A stretch of 64,000 bases of DNA from assembly GCA_037951165.1 (NCBI GenBank), contig JBBDHG010000101.1:1196001-1260000 (forward strand), read 5' to 3'. Each line of letters opens with the position of its first letter. The stretch's first letter is position 1. Below, piece by piece: positions 11,414-26,000 of the stretch. Under the pieces are notes generated by a model that saw only the letters and a list, made by a program, of their open reading frames with translations, was not told the origin of the DNA and searched no databases. A program made the translations under genes and the position numbers. Source of the stretch: Lophius americanus (Eukaryota > Chordata > Actinopteri > Lophiiformes > Lophiidae).

Positions 11414-14004
11414 TCATTCAAACTTCTTGTAATGGAGGGATCCGTTGCTGTTGTGGAGGCTTCTGTTGTTGTTGACGGTGTTTCCGTTGACTAGCCCCGC
11501 CTGCTCTGATTGCAGGTATTCGTTCACCACTCTGTGGTAGGTCGGCTGAGTCGTCAGCGCCTGCAGTAGATATTCTGAGAAAAATATGTAGATGTGATGA
11601 ATCTGTTTCAACACCAAATCATCACCTGATAAAACTAAGAAAGGTTAGGTCGAAGTCAGTTACCTGTGACTTCGACACTCTTTAACCTTTGATCAGACAT
11701 CCACACTACTGTCTGAGCTCCAACTTAGTCAACTGCTGGCTGACATTGAGTAGACTGGGCCGATACAAGAAGTGGATTAAACTAAACTGAGAGAATAAGA
11801 TATTACTGAAAACGTGTGTGCCAATACACTAGTAGGAATTAACTAATTTATGAAGTTTTTGATCAGCTGCGCCTTGATTTTCTTTGCTCATGTGTGATTT
11901 GGCCCTATTCAAACAGGACTGATGATATCAAGGGGACCTCATGGGATTTAGAAATAACACTCCCACATGTGCGTTTTGTGGGGTGCATTCACATGGGGTT
12001 GGCGAAGTCGGTATTTACTTGAATCTACTGACATTATTTATCCCCCAGATACGATGTCAAGGCTCAGGTGGTGGACAGGTGAACGTTCTGGAAAATGGAC
12101 TCATTGGCAGGAGGGCGGAGGTCATTAATTGCACGGGCAGCACCTCCTAACCCTCTATCTAGCCTGAGGCAAACCTTTGACCTACCTAGATGGGAGCCTA
12201 CCCACTGAAACCCTCTCATAACCACCCTAGCACAGAGAGTAGCTGGAGATGGCCCTTTGTCCCAGGTCCCACCCCGACCACTGCCCAACCCTCCAATTTC
12301 TCCTGTACGCTTCCTCTGCGGTGGGTGCTGATTGCCCACGGGTCTGCGTTGCACTAAACCCCCTTTATGAACTCTTAGCAGTGGACCTTTTGGCTTCTGC
12401 ATTAAGAACGCAGTTCACCGCAAGAACTAATGTGAATTGCAGGACACATCTATCAGACACTGAACGCACCTCGGCCGTCAAAACAGTATTTGGTTACAGT
12501 CACCTCAGTCGCCAAAACTCAACTGGGAAAGATGTAGAAAAAGAGGGCAAGAGGAAATAAAATGAACTTCGCTAAAAAATCCCTGTTATGCCGATTTGCA
12601 CGGGACCAAAATTATCACATAAATTCTATGTTTGGCAAAGTATGGTAGGAAATTAATGTCAAAGACGCCCTAGGCAATTACGAGTTATTACAGGTCACAG
12701 GTAATAGAGGAATAGTGCAAATATGGAGACGTGATTTTTGTTTTTCCACGGCAGTGTGAATAGCACAATTCAGATTGTCTCTAATCTTATGATTTGGACC
12801 ACTTTCATACGAGTCATAGATCAGCTATACATCTGACACAACTGTGTGAACAGTCCAACTGATTTAAAAAATGTATTTAATTAAAGCATGAAATTACAGA
12901 CTTTTTTTTTACAATTAATTGCAAATATCAATATTTGATATAAAAATAATTCAAATATGTCTTCATTCAATGGTAATTTATCATGGTAATATAATTTATC
13001 CTTTTATTATATAAAGCTAATCTCAGTGCAAAGAGTAAATAATTCAGTTAACTTAAATCAAACTAAATTCTCAAGAGTGACTGGTCCAGTATATTACAGT
13101 GGATACTTGTTGTTACTGGCTGATGCTCACCCTCAGTGAGCTGCCCTTGACAGGAAGCCTGAGCATATAGCTCAGCAGTGTTGCGTTGAGGAACACCCAG
13201 CAGCGCCCCCATGAGGTCAGACAGCTCCTCTGGACTAAGGCTGCCACTGCCTTCACTGTCAAAGAGCTGGAATGCAGAGACACACAACAAGTGTTCTTTG
13301 ATTATGATGCCAAAAATGTTTTGTCTGTCCATTCTGAAGGTGGCTACTGTAAAGATATACTTAATCATAAAACGAAACACTGTAAATACACCGTCAGGAC
13401 TCACAGTGAAGGCAGTGTGAAGTAGAGACTTGAAGCTGACGAATCCTGACAGAGCAGCAACGCTAACATAGATCTGTCTGAGATCCACAGCTTCATCCTG
13501 GAAAAACAAAAAAAAGAAAACATAGGTAGTAGATGTTTTTGTTTTCTACTATCTTTTGTCTTGGGAGAGAAAACTGATAATAGTGTCAAATTGGGTCACA
13601 GTACATGACAAACCAAACACTGTTCCAGATTAGATTATATCAAACTTGTTAATAATGACAGTCATGTCAGTTAAGGACAACGGCCCTGAAAACTTGTGCA
13701 ATCTTGTTTTAATCATCTAAGAAATATTTAGAAATATGATCCGTTTAAACTTTTAAAGACGCAGGGACCATTTCACACATTGTTACATCATCACGCTTGG
13801 AATACTGAAACAACAATCAGAAATCCCTTGATCAGGTCTAGAAAGCTTAGAACTCGGCAGCCAGGATTTAACCAGAGCCAAGCTGTGATTGCATCACTCT
13901 TGTTTTAGTTTCTTAATGGCTCCTCTCTGAAACAAGCACACATCCATACTTTGAAGGTCTTTAGTATTTTCTATAGAAGTCAGGTCTTTCAGAATTGATA
14001 AATT

Positions 14005-14078
<74 letters not shown>

Positions 14079-17000
14079 ACATTTGAGGAATCACTAGTTG
14101 ATAGTGTTCTGTCAATTTTGAGTAAACATAACAATGTTTCCAGGACAACCTGTAATGTCCATATGACCATGGAGATGCTTTTAAGGGATTCATACAGGTT
14201 TCTGTAGAGCAGCCTCCTCTACATCTCCTGCAGGAACCCGTAGCAGATCAGCTCAAATCTATTTTGGAGATTCTTTGGGGTCATTGGGAAAGTTTCGATA
14301 AACAATTCTATATATACTGAATGGAAAAAAGCACATAGCAGCTGCTGAACAGCCACAGGTCTGAGTTTCCGACAAGATCACAGATGTAAACATGAGCTAA
14401 AATGTGAGGTAAAGTTAGGAGACAATCACAAACACAAACCCTGTTGTACCTTGGAGTACAGGCCACAGATCTTGACAGCCGTCTGTCTGTCAGTCAGGCC
14501 AAGAATAGGAGCGAGATCCTCCGCACTGACTCGAACCGACCCCTGAACTCTTGATCGACACCTGTCAACCATTTTTTCCAGTATTGCTTCCACTTCATGT
14601 GCTTCCAGACTGAGAGAAATTGACATAAAGATGGTGATGAAAAATTAAAAGTCAGAAACCCCCACCCCCCAAAAAAAAAACACTCACCCTTGTTTGTGCA
14701 GCAATGAAAGCATTTCTCTCGCTGGTGAATCCAGTGGGAGAGAGAGACCACCAAGTTTACTGACAGGAATTCGACCCTCCATTATGTAATCTGTAGCTGG
14801 GATTCCAAGGGCCCTGAAGAGCAAGAAGTGCCTTATCAGACATCGAACCATATAGTCCCTACAGTAGATTTCTAAACTAAACAGTAATAAATATAGAAAT
14901 TGAGCTATGGTGTATCAGTCCTGAAGTGTTATATCTTTTACTCTTAGGTCATTCCTCAGCCTTGAACTAAAACATAAGTATATGGAGATTGGATTTTCCA
15001 TACCTAAAGTTGTATTTACATGATATATTTAAATATGTGTAGATTTCTATGAATATTAAATTTTTTCTTATTTTAACTGCCACATTAACTTTATGTTCTC
15101 GAGCCGCTGCAACACATACATTTCCCTTCTGGCGATTGATAAGATTTCTGTCCATCCATCTATAAGTCATAGTTTTGGGGCAAACCAATCCAGCATAACC
15201 TAATTTTTTTAAGACTGAAAGAAAAGAAGGTGTATGGGACTTGACAGTTTGTGCATAAGCATAGAAACTGGAAAAGTGGGGAGGACATGATCACAACTTT
15301 ATAACTCCAAAGTCACATGCTTCTTTTGGTGACAAATGTGATGTTGGAGTATGGCATTGTTTAACAAACTGAAAAACAAACCAAGAAAAAGACAACGTTG
15401 TAGATTCAAATTTGGATCCAATATTTGCACTTATCGAACCTAATAATGTTTAAAAAGTGAGTTATTAGAGCCTTGGTTCTTTATAAACTCCGGCAGGCAT
15501 GGAAGAAACAGATGAAAGATTAACATTGCATAAGGAAATATAATTTATCTGCGTTAGTTTGTGATTGCAGTGGATCAAACAGATTTTGAAATATTACTGA
15601 CTTTAACTGACAGTGAAATAAATATAAATCATAAAACAGTTACATATTGTGCTCTTACTTTGCCATGAGTTTCTGAACATTGTCGGCATATAAGTTGGGG
15701 TCATTCTTCTCCTCCTCAGAAGGTTTGTATACTGGCAGAAACTGCAGGAACAATAAAAAAAGAAAAGAAAGAAACATCTAGTAATGGGAGGGAGAGCTGA
15801 GGCAGGAAAAAGGTTTAAACCAGCCAGTTATTGTTATTGATGCCTGGATCAAGATAATTGATCTTACCTCAACAGTCATGTTAGTATAGAACTGTGAAGT
15901 TGTGTGCCAAAGTGACTTAATCCTAAAGGAAAAAGAGCCAATATTATAATCCATGTAGAAATAAACTGTGTATAAATACTACACGACTAGAAGTTTACAA
16001 ATTTCCAAAATCCTGTTTAAGTACAACCCATTCTTTCTCCCTGTTCTGTTGCCAGGGCTCCATCAGGTGACAATGTTCCCTTACCCACTGACTCTGACTA
16101 CAAGAGTTAAGTTCTTTTTAGTCATCGATCTTGGGTGAGGGGATAGGTGATCAGATTTTGAAGTAAATCCAGGTATAGATGCAGTTTCTAATCACTTTTG
16201 CACTGTGCAATAAGGCTTTAATTAACTCCAATATAAAAGATAATCATAGTTCTATAACAGATGGTAGTGACATGATACTGCCTCAGACATGTCCTTGTTT
16301 GACAAGGTCCAAAATATTAATGGCTAGGCGACAGGATCAGAACATCTCTAGAACTGCGGGTCTTGGTGGGTATTCCTGGTACCTACCAAAGTGGTCTATT
16401 AGACATAGAAGTGCTACTGTAGCAAAAATAGCTGAAAAAGTTAATGCTGGTTCTGATAGAAAGGTATCAGAACACACAGATCATCAGAGCCGTTCTTTCA
16501 ACAAAAAGGGGACATAGACCATATAAGAACAAACAGATGATGTAAATGTTACGACTGATCGGTGTAACAACTTTGGTGGTGACAAACCAACTGTTTGTAG
16601 TTGGTGACAAACTAAATGGATAAAATACTCAAATACAACCTTTTTGGCTAAACCGGCAATAGAACTACATTACTAATCAAGGTACTTTGGATGTAAATGA
16701 CGTTGAGCAGTCATGTCCCCTGATCACCCCGAAGCACGGCCCCATGATCACCCCGAAGCACACGATGTAGGGATACTCTCAAACAGTAGCGTGTCATACT
16801 GAACGTAAACAGCATCATATGCTAACAGCTGACTACAGACTGAATAAACACTGGTAATGGGCATGGGGATACATTTGGATAGTTCAGGATCAATTTGAGT
16901 TGCTGAACTTATAACAATTGAGTTCAAGCAGTTCTAATTCCTAGATGTAAAAATCATTTCCAGGCACAATTTCCTGTCTGTGCAGTAATCCAGGTTTTAT

Positions 17001-20000
17001 CCAGAACACAAAGAAAAAAATGACTCCGACACACATATTTAGCAGAGAGGGAGAAGCTCACCAGGTTGTTCCTTTATATGTCCAACGAACAGTATCCTGT
17101 GAAGTCATACAGAAAATACAAATGAAAAAATAAATTTAAAAATAATGAAAAGAAACCTACTGTAATGCATCGTTTACAACAAAACAAAAAACAAGTCCTG
17201 AGTGAAAGACTGGATGGACATTTTATGGCTGTGTAATTCTAATCACTTTCCCTCCAACTACAGCCTGAATGCAAACACGTCGACCTGGACAGATATGACA
17301 GTGTTCATAAACATGTCTATAGTCTTATAAAACGCAGGCTCATGTTAGCCAAAACAAACTGCCGGAACAGGACAAAGAACCTTGCGTGAGTCTTTCAGGA
17401 ACCCGCATTAGAGCCTGTAGGTTTAACAGAGGACAACTTTTCTAATTACATTGTTTCCAGACCCATTTGTTAAATTCCAATTTGTATGGACTTTACCTTT
17501 GACCCTGTGGATTGCAACAAGAACAAGCTGAATGCATTAAATATTAGCTTTAATACACAAGTCTTGTTAATAATCAGGCTAGTCTATTGCCTTTAATTAT
17601 TAGTAAAGCCGTTTGGGATACATGCAGTTAGTCAACCATCAATTACAGGTTTCAGTTATTGCAGCTTATAGATTCAGTTATTTCTCTAATGCATTATCCT
17701 GTCCATGCAGCTGATCAATGGCTTCAAGCACTGGTAAAGCACACATTTAAATGACATACATTCTTTTGATTCTTTATCCTAAAGTTTTTCTAATTGTCCA
17801 GTGTGTTTGATTTAGGGACTGTTGGAATATTATATCCATAATTATGTTTTGATTGGTGTTTAATCTGATGAAACTAAGTCATTGTATTTGTAGCTTAGAA
17901 CGAGACCTACAGAGGGAGCGGGTCCATTACAGAGTCTACCATGTTTTGTACATGTACAGAATGGACAATCTAAACACTGGCTCAAGAGAAGACCTTCTGC
18001 ATTTTCAGGTTGTTGTGGCAGAAAGACAGGAAGTGGCCCTGGATGATGACATCACCTTTGACACTTTGAGTCCACCCTAGATTCTCTGATACACTTGATA
18101 GGGAGGGGTGAGCTGAGGTCTTTTCTGTGGTTACAACTTGGAACCTAACTACTACATACCAATTAAATCCTACTCATTAGTGCTCTAAATATTTCCAATG
18201 ACGTTCAGACCAAAAGAAATCTGTTTTAATTCTATGTTATGCTTAATTAACTCAACTGTCACTACGATTTCCACATTTTAAAGATTTGTCAGCTTGAGGC
18301 AGGAACTTGGAAATTGTGACATACATAACTACTAATCAGAATAACCATGACCTTATATCAAACATCGGTTGTTGTTATGGTTTTGACTGAGAAAACTCAT
18401 AACAGCAGAAATTGGTGGGTTTACATGGACACTTCTTTCAGAATGAATTCATTATACTATCAATATTCCTGTTTGACTGTTTACATGAGCAGTTATCTTA
18501 CCAGAAAGTATGTTTACAAGCAGCGACACATCATTTGGAAGAGATGTCAACAGCTGTGTGACGAGCGTAAAAGGAACCAATAGATGACGAGTTTTATCAG
18601 AAGGGGCGCGTCTATCATCTGATCAGGGCAGTTTTTATGTGCTTGTAACTGTGATGCATTTAATGAAAAAACGGCTGAGTAATAATCATATTTACTCCTT
18701 TAGCCAACTGGACACACTTAGGAGGGAGAGAGAGAGAGAGAGAGAGAGGAAAAGGCGACATCAAAGCATTATCTTTTCCTCTGAGTGATTTTTCTCTGAC
18801 TAACATTAGATAATTACAACGTTAGCAAACATTAAGTTGTTAGTGAGGCCGTTTTGTGCGATAAACTCACCAGAAATGTCACGTTAACATCAACATCATC
18901 CGACGCAATGTTAAAAGCAGAAACTCATCAAGCTCTTTTATTCTGAAAACCAAGATCCATCAATGGTAAGACACTTTCATAGGAGGTCTACCTCCTCCTC
19001 AATTACTTCATTTTTGTTTTATAAAAAAGTTGGGAAAGCTGGTGAGCAGAAATGTTAAGATTAATATTGTCCCGCAATTCATCCTGAAAACCCAGATCCA
19101 CGGATCGTCTGTGACGTTCAGATCAGGGGGGGGGGATTGTGGTTATAATCAGTATCTCCAATGTTTTCCAGCGCTCATTAATTTGTTCAGAGGGTCAGTC
19201 CATCACAGCCCCTGACAGTTTTTCTGGGACGATTGGTAGAATTAATTAATTCTTACTTCCTCACTAAATATTTGGAGAGTTTGTATTAAAAACACCCTTT
19301 GCTGTGGCTTAGATCATTACATCACGTTAATAGCAGTGCTGGGCAGCTGCTCTATTAGGCTGTCCATGTAAACCCACCTACTAACTACATCCTCTTGAGA
19401 GCAGATAAAGGAGAATAATTGATTTAAGCTGTGCTTTTAATACAATTGATCACTCTATCCTTTTAGATAGATTGCACAGGTCATATTTATCAGTCAGACG
19501 ATACATAGTGTGTATTGGACAGCAGTCATCATCCCCTGCCCCTCTGTTATATGAAGTGTGTCAAGGCTCAGTCCATGGCCCATTCTTCTTCTTCATCTCC
19601 ATGCCTCCTCATAGCTAGATAATTAGCCGCTTTTCTAATATATCATACTAATGTTATGCCGATATCTACAACTTGGTTTTGACAAAACAGAGCTCAGAGG
19701 GTCAGATAATAAAACCAAAGCTTTTCTCAAAAACCTCAGTCCACTTTCTCCCCTGGTAAACCTTATGCCAATCAATCTCAGTATCACATTTGATTTATAT
19801 TTGATTCATCTAAATTTTGAAGACCATTTCTAAAAATCAGAGTCAATCCTGCTACTTTCAGCTGAGGAACATCTCAAAATTCCAGAGGGTCCAGAATGCA
19901 GCAGCCAGACCTTGAACTGGCACTTATCGTCAATCACACATAACACCAGTTTTAGCCTCACTGCCCAACAAGTACGTGATAGATTTTAAGATAGCCCTAA

Positions 20001-23000
20001 TCACCTAAAACACATTTCACCAAATGTTTTTTCAGAATATAATTTCTTTAAGCAGTATTTTTTATGTGTGTGAAAAATGCACTGTGTTTTGATATTTGAA
20101 GTTAGCATTGCTTGTTTTATTATTTTTTCTTATCTTCTATCTTCATGTTTTTTTATTTTGACAAAGCACTTTGTTTTCTAACTCTTTGTGAATCACCTTG
20201 TAAGCTCTGTTTTGAAATACAGATATACATTTCAGCAGTTGTGAAAGTAAAGACTGCAATCTGGTTTTCAAAAAAATGTCATATTTTCTGATTGTGAATG
20301 TAAACCTTCCAGGCCGGAGGTTCTCAAGGAGTTGACTTAAACAATTTGTCTAACCTTTGAATGAGACATCAAAAAAAAAAAAAAATGCATACCTAACATT
20401 TGAATCATCTAACATTCCCGTTCCATTCTCCCTCTTTTACACTAAGCTACTGCATCAAACTCTGCTCTCCCAACAAGCATTTGACCGCAATGACATGTTG
20501 AAACGTACTTCTTATATAGTCACTAGTGTTACAAGAATTACAATACGTATTAACACTGATGCTGTTAACTGAAGTGACCAGTTTTGGAACATTGGCACTT
20601 TATTCAGGACTTCAGGAAATGTCACAAACTATGAAAACATTGCAATGGCGTTACTCTCTAAATGGACGCGTCTGGGCAAGAGGAACCTAATTAGATGTCG
20701 GATGACACATAATTGACTTGTCTTGCGTGCAAATAAATAAATAAATAAAGGCTTAATGGATTTATAATGTTAAAAGGTCAGTCAGTTAGTCCCTTACTTA
20801 TAACAAGTTCATTTATTTTTATTTGCTGCCCTCGGTCATAGGTCACCTCCCCAAATAGTGTTTCAAGGTTTGACCACAACAGTTCCAGACTTAAAGGGGA
20901 GAATTAGACAATATAAAAGGGGAAAGCAGAGGTTTAAAAAGTTTGTATAAATCAGCGAATAAATACCTTTCGGAAATTATTCTCTCATGTTGAGATAAAC
21001 TTTTTTGTCTTTACGATGACAAATAAACTATTTAAAAAAAGGATTCTGCTAAAAATCATGATTTCCATGAAATACTGTCCCCAGTTTAAAATGATGTGCA
21101 TTTGTTCCACAGCCAACCTGGACAATATGTTAAAAGTAAATGAGCCTGCTCATTTAATCTTGGTTTTTCACATGTCAGCTGCTAAAATCGACCCTGCGAC
21201 GTTTACAAGCCATGAGACTGAGCAGAATTAACTCACCAGTTTGTTGGGGTAATGCAACAGAACAGGCTGGACTGGGACTCCAGCAAGGAAGGCACCTGAT
21301 GACAGGATGATAGTGAAACAAAGGAGTCAGAAAGGTGTGATTGGAATGAAAAGAAGTGACACTGTTGAAGACGGACAGTTCCATTATCCAATATCAGAGA
21401 AACCAGCTGCTACACCCTTAAACTCTCATGCCGCTCATTCCTGCTCCATTGGCTGAAACTATTACTCACCGGGTTTGAATTTGATCAAAACGCTCCCGTT
21501 AGTTGTGGTTCCCTCGGGAAACATCAGCATCTAACCAAGAATTAGCACACCAGGTTTTAGTTGAGGTTTTCTGGCATCATGAATGGGCACAAAGAAACAT
21601 TTTCTAATGACATTTAGAAACCAGTGGTTTGAAGATGAAGTAACCTATAGATTGACTCAAGTCTGTTCAAACAACATGCTCAGGCTTTTCTCCCCACCCT
21701 CACTTGGAGGAACATAGGGCTTGACTTTCTTTGTCACCATTTGCAGTGGTGGATAGTAACCAATTATATTTACACAGGTACTGTGCTCGTGTACAAACTT
21801 TTTGTACTTTTTTTATTTAAGTATTTCCATCTTATGTTACTTTATGCTTCACTACATTTCGGACGGAAATCCTCTGCATTCTTCCCAACTACATTTGTCT
21901 GACGAATTAGTCTAAATGTTTAAAACCAGTGGTTGTCAGCCTTTGATTAATGTTTTCTAATAGTACCCCCTCAGCAGCACCAAACATTTTTGGTGTGGAA
22001 AAAATATATTTATAGAGACGTAATAGAATGCTATGCCATCAGTGTCTGATTTATTTCCAGCTCCTCCAGATTGGCTTATCCCTGCGTACAGTTGGACGAT
22101 GGGTTTTTGTGTCTCCCATCACAGCCTCAAGATAGAAGGCCTGCCAGATCCTGACAAAATTACCTCCATTTGGGGACTGGTGTGATGTTTCTGACAAAAC
22201 TGTCAGCAACAGTCTGCACGAAGGTGGCATGAGGGCCCAATGTCCTCTACTGGGAACTCTGCTCACAGCCCAGCATTGTGGAGCTCAATTGGTGTTGACC
22301 ACAGAACAGCAGAATTGGCAGGTTCTTCATTGGTGCCCCGTTCTTTTCACAGACGAGAGCAGGATCAAACTGTGGTCATGTGGCCGGCGTGACGGAGACT
22401 GGAGACGCTGTGGAGAATGTAATGCTGCTGCATCATCATCCAGCAGGAGCGGTTTGGTGGTGGGTCAGTGAAGGTCTGGGAGAAAGATCCTTGGATGGTC
22501 TGATAGACCTCCACAGGCAAGCCAACAGTACCCTGACTGCTGGGTACCGCTACGGTAGACAGACCCACTATCAGACCTTACACTGGTCCAGTAGATCCTG
22601 GGTTCCTACTCGTCCACTACAATGTCCGGCCTCACGTGGTCAGAGTGTTTAGGTAGTTGCCGGTGGATGAAGGTATTGATGCCAATGACTGGTCCTCATG
22701 TTCCCCAAAACCTGAATCCATCTGAGAACCACCGAGACGTTTTTGTATCGCTCCATCAGACGTCACCACCACCATAGACCGTCCAGGATCCCTGATCAGG
22801 TCTGGGAGGAGATCCCCCAGGTCACCATCCTCAATCTCATCAGGAGCATGCCCAGACGTTTTCAGGAGGTCCCCTTGGCATGTGGGACTCAAACACACTC
22901 CTGGGCCAAATTATGAGTTGTTGTGATGAAATTCACTGGAGTTGGATCCGTCTGTGATTTCAGTTTTTCACTTTGATTTTTGTTGTAATTTAGAATCTAG

Positions 23001-26000
23001 ACCTTAATGGTTTAAAGATTTTAATTTCGATTGATCTCTCTTGCATAATTTTGTTCTAAACAAATTACACAATGTATATTAATAAAGATTTTCACCTTTA
23101 ATGTTTCTTTCATCGAGATCCGGAATGTGATTTAAGTGTTCCCTTAATCTTTTTGGAGCTGTGTACATTATCTACATTGTCGCAAAGTGAGATTTAATGG
23201 TTTGGAAGCAAACTCCAGCTCAGCGGTAGCAGAAAATTCACCTGTCTCTTCCCACAAGCAAGGTGCAGCAGAGAGTCTTTTGCCAACATAAGCCGTCAGA
23301 ACGTTGATGGACACATCGTAAAAACATCTTACCTGAGGCCAGTCGCCATTAGAGGTCAGCCTCTCTGTGACCTGGGTGACAGCCTTTTTCCTTGACTCAG
23401 GATCCTTTCTGCTTACAAGCACAGACTGGTTAAACTCCAGCAGTGCTAAGACACACAGAAAAACAAAAACACACAAGAGCAAAAATCAGAACCAGAACAG
23501 AAGAGTTCAGATCAGGACAGCAAAAAAAACAGAACAACAAGCGCCAAGACAGGCTGAGCGGATTAAAGTCCAATAGAGCGAGTCATTTGTGTATCTTAGG
23601 ACTTCCTTGCATACTCTTTTTCTTCATCCCTAAACACTACTCCCAGTTGTTTGCATGTTAGTTGGATAGCATGCTGCACTGGGTCTTCCATTTAAGCACG
23701 GATAAGTCTAGTTGAGTCTAAAAACTAATTTGGCAGAACAATGTGTCATCCGTGCAGTCTGAAAACAAACATTCAGCTATAAGACAGATGTGAACAAATA
23801 ATTAACGTAGTTTCTAGCATAGTCAAGACTTTATTTTATTGCTCCCTGAACAAATACTCCTATTTTCACCTTCAATCATCATACTCCATTTGTTTACACT
23901 TTATTTTCAGATTCTCACCTTATCCTATATAGTTTCTGTGCTTTTAAGTTAAAACTAACTTTAATTACTACAAATATATGTGTAAACATAACATTTAATG
24001 AACCATAATACATTATATTTGGATGTGTTGTGAGCCGCGCAAGAGAGGAAGGACTTTAAATTTGAAATGGTCCCTGGTTGACAAAAACAAAACTTGACAT
24101 AAGTTATTTATGTTTCCAAAGAAAGGTCACTATCAAATATCGTACCCAGGTTTCTGGGTTGAGGTATGACATTTGAGGACAGGGTCCAAGATGTTTCTTT
24201 AAGATAGACGGAGTTCAGGGAGCAAAGTATTATTTCTGACTTGTTTTCATTAAGTTTGAGATGTTTGTGTGACATCCAGCACTTTATCTCAGATAAAGAC
24301 AGACTGAAATTGAGATTGCCCAGTTCACCTGATTTTAATGGGACATAGATTTGTGTTTTATCAACACAGCTATGATACAGGATTTTTTATTTGCTAAAAA
24401 TATGACCCAGTGGAAGCAAGTATACGCTAAACAGTAAAGGGCAATGGATGGAGCCTGGGTGGAGAGCACAGTTCAGAGGGGCTGCCGAGGCGGAGGTTTC
24501 GCCTGTGTTGTAAATCATTTTACAGGTGTATGTCCTGAACAACAAGAGAAAACACCAGGAGCGCTTTAAAATAATAGATAATTACTTTAATTAGAACAAT
24601 TAAAGAAGATTGAGGAACTGCAAATATTTACATTTGAAACCAGAATGGAGGCTCCAGGTGTTACATATTTGGGATTTTATGTTTTAAAAAAACTTCCATA
24701 TTAATTATAATAGTTCCTATTGACTAATCAGTGACATGACTGTGTTTCAGCTATAACTTGTTTTGATTATAGACTTAATACGTTTAAAAAGTAAGTTCTC
24801 AGTGTCCAAAGTGTTGGCTTTATAGTGTATGTTTTCTAAACGACATTAATAGAATCCAAATATTTAATATACATTTATAAAAATTAGAGAGATAAATAGA
24901 AAATAGTCAGATTAAGGACCAGGGTATTATCGGATTTTCCAGCCCAGGTTAAAAGAAATCCGTCTGCAGTTTCAGGTGCCATGACAACAACAAAGAAGAA
25001 TTCTTACAGAGTGCACCACTCACCCCCTATGACAGGCAGGCTGGCGTTCTCTGAACGCGATACCACCGTTGCCAATTGGGCTGGACACAAAACCAACATG
25101 TCAAGAAAGCCACTGTGCGGCGCAACCACCAGCATCGGAGCCTCCTTCAGGTCCGCTCTCCGACCTTTGACCTTCAGCCACAGGAAACCCAGAGCGAAGA
25201 AGACTCCTCGGCTCAGCAGCCAGATGACTGGGTGGAAGAGCCAGCGACGCCAGCCCTTGACTGGTCGACAGCATTCTTCATTGGACAGGCCGGCCAATTG
25301 TAGCCGGGCAAGCGGCCACATGATGAGGAAGCAAAGAGCTGCCACGAAAATGCGCAGAGGGAAGAGGATGCTGCCCAGGATGATGCCCTGGAAATCAGAG
25401 GAGAAAGATTGAAACATCTGTAAGGTCTTAAACACACTGTATAATATAATATCAATCGATAGCAGTTTAAATGACTCGACAGAACAAATCCAGATAGTTC
25501 TTTCCCAAATATAAATCAAAATGCTGTTTTTATTGATTGCAGTCCCTAAACGACAACACTGAATGACAAATCTGGTTCTTTGTAGAGATCCAAAAACTGC
25601 AAAAATTAATCATTACAATAGACCAGCTTCTGGCAGCGCTCCTGAGAATTTTTTCTCTTGCTGATGGTTCTCTGGTTCCGTAATATACATTGGTTTACTT
25701 GCCGCAGTTGCTTGAGATCATTCTTCATTGCCATTGCCCAATGACGGCCAAGCTTCTACTTGCTCAAAGGTGTTTTATTTTAGGATTTCCACATACTTCA
25801 TGGAATCCAGCTCACCCTCTACTCTGTGCAGGGTTCCAGTTCCATTAAATAGTGACAGGCCTACACATTACCATGACTCGTGTCAATCGATGGTATATAC
25901 CAGGCAGCAAGTGAACATTTTGTCATGAAATTGATGTGTTGGTAACTGCAAAAAAGGCCAAGCTTGAGAATCTGAGTGGCATTGTATTCCCTGATGTCAG

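Noticed and set aside
12064..12560. ORFs of about 100 aa on both strands in lpcat4 intron 12
   Set aside because: No domain, no splice support, and amino-acid composition like translated noncoding DNA.
13961..14207. ORFs with long Ile-Tyr repeats on both strands
   Set aside because: Artefact of the (TA)n microsatellite.
17853..18080. 75-aa plus-strand ORF
   Set aside because: Charged and vaguely exon-like but no family match and no flanking exons; left unannotated.
24981..25412. 143-aa plus-strand ORF
   Set aside because: Antisense shadow of lpcat4 exon 2, whose minus-strand reading is a clear family match with splice sites.
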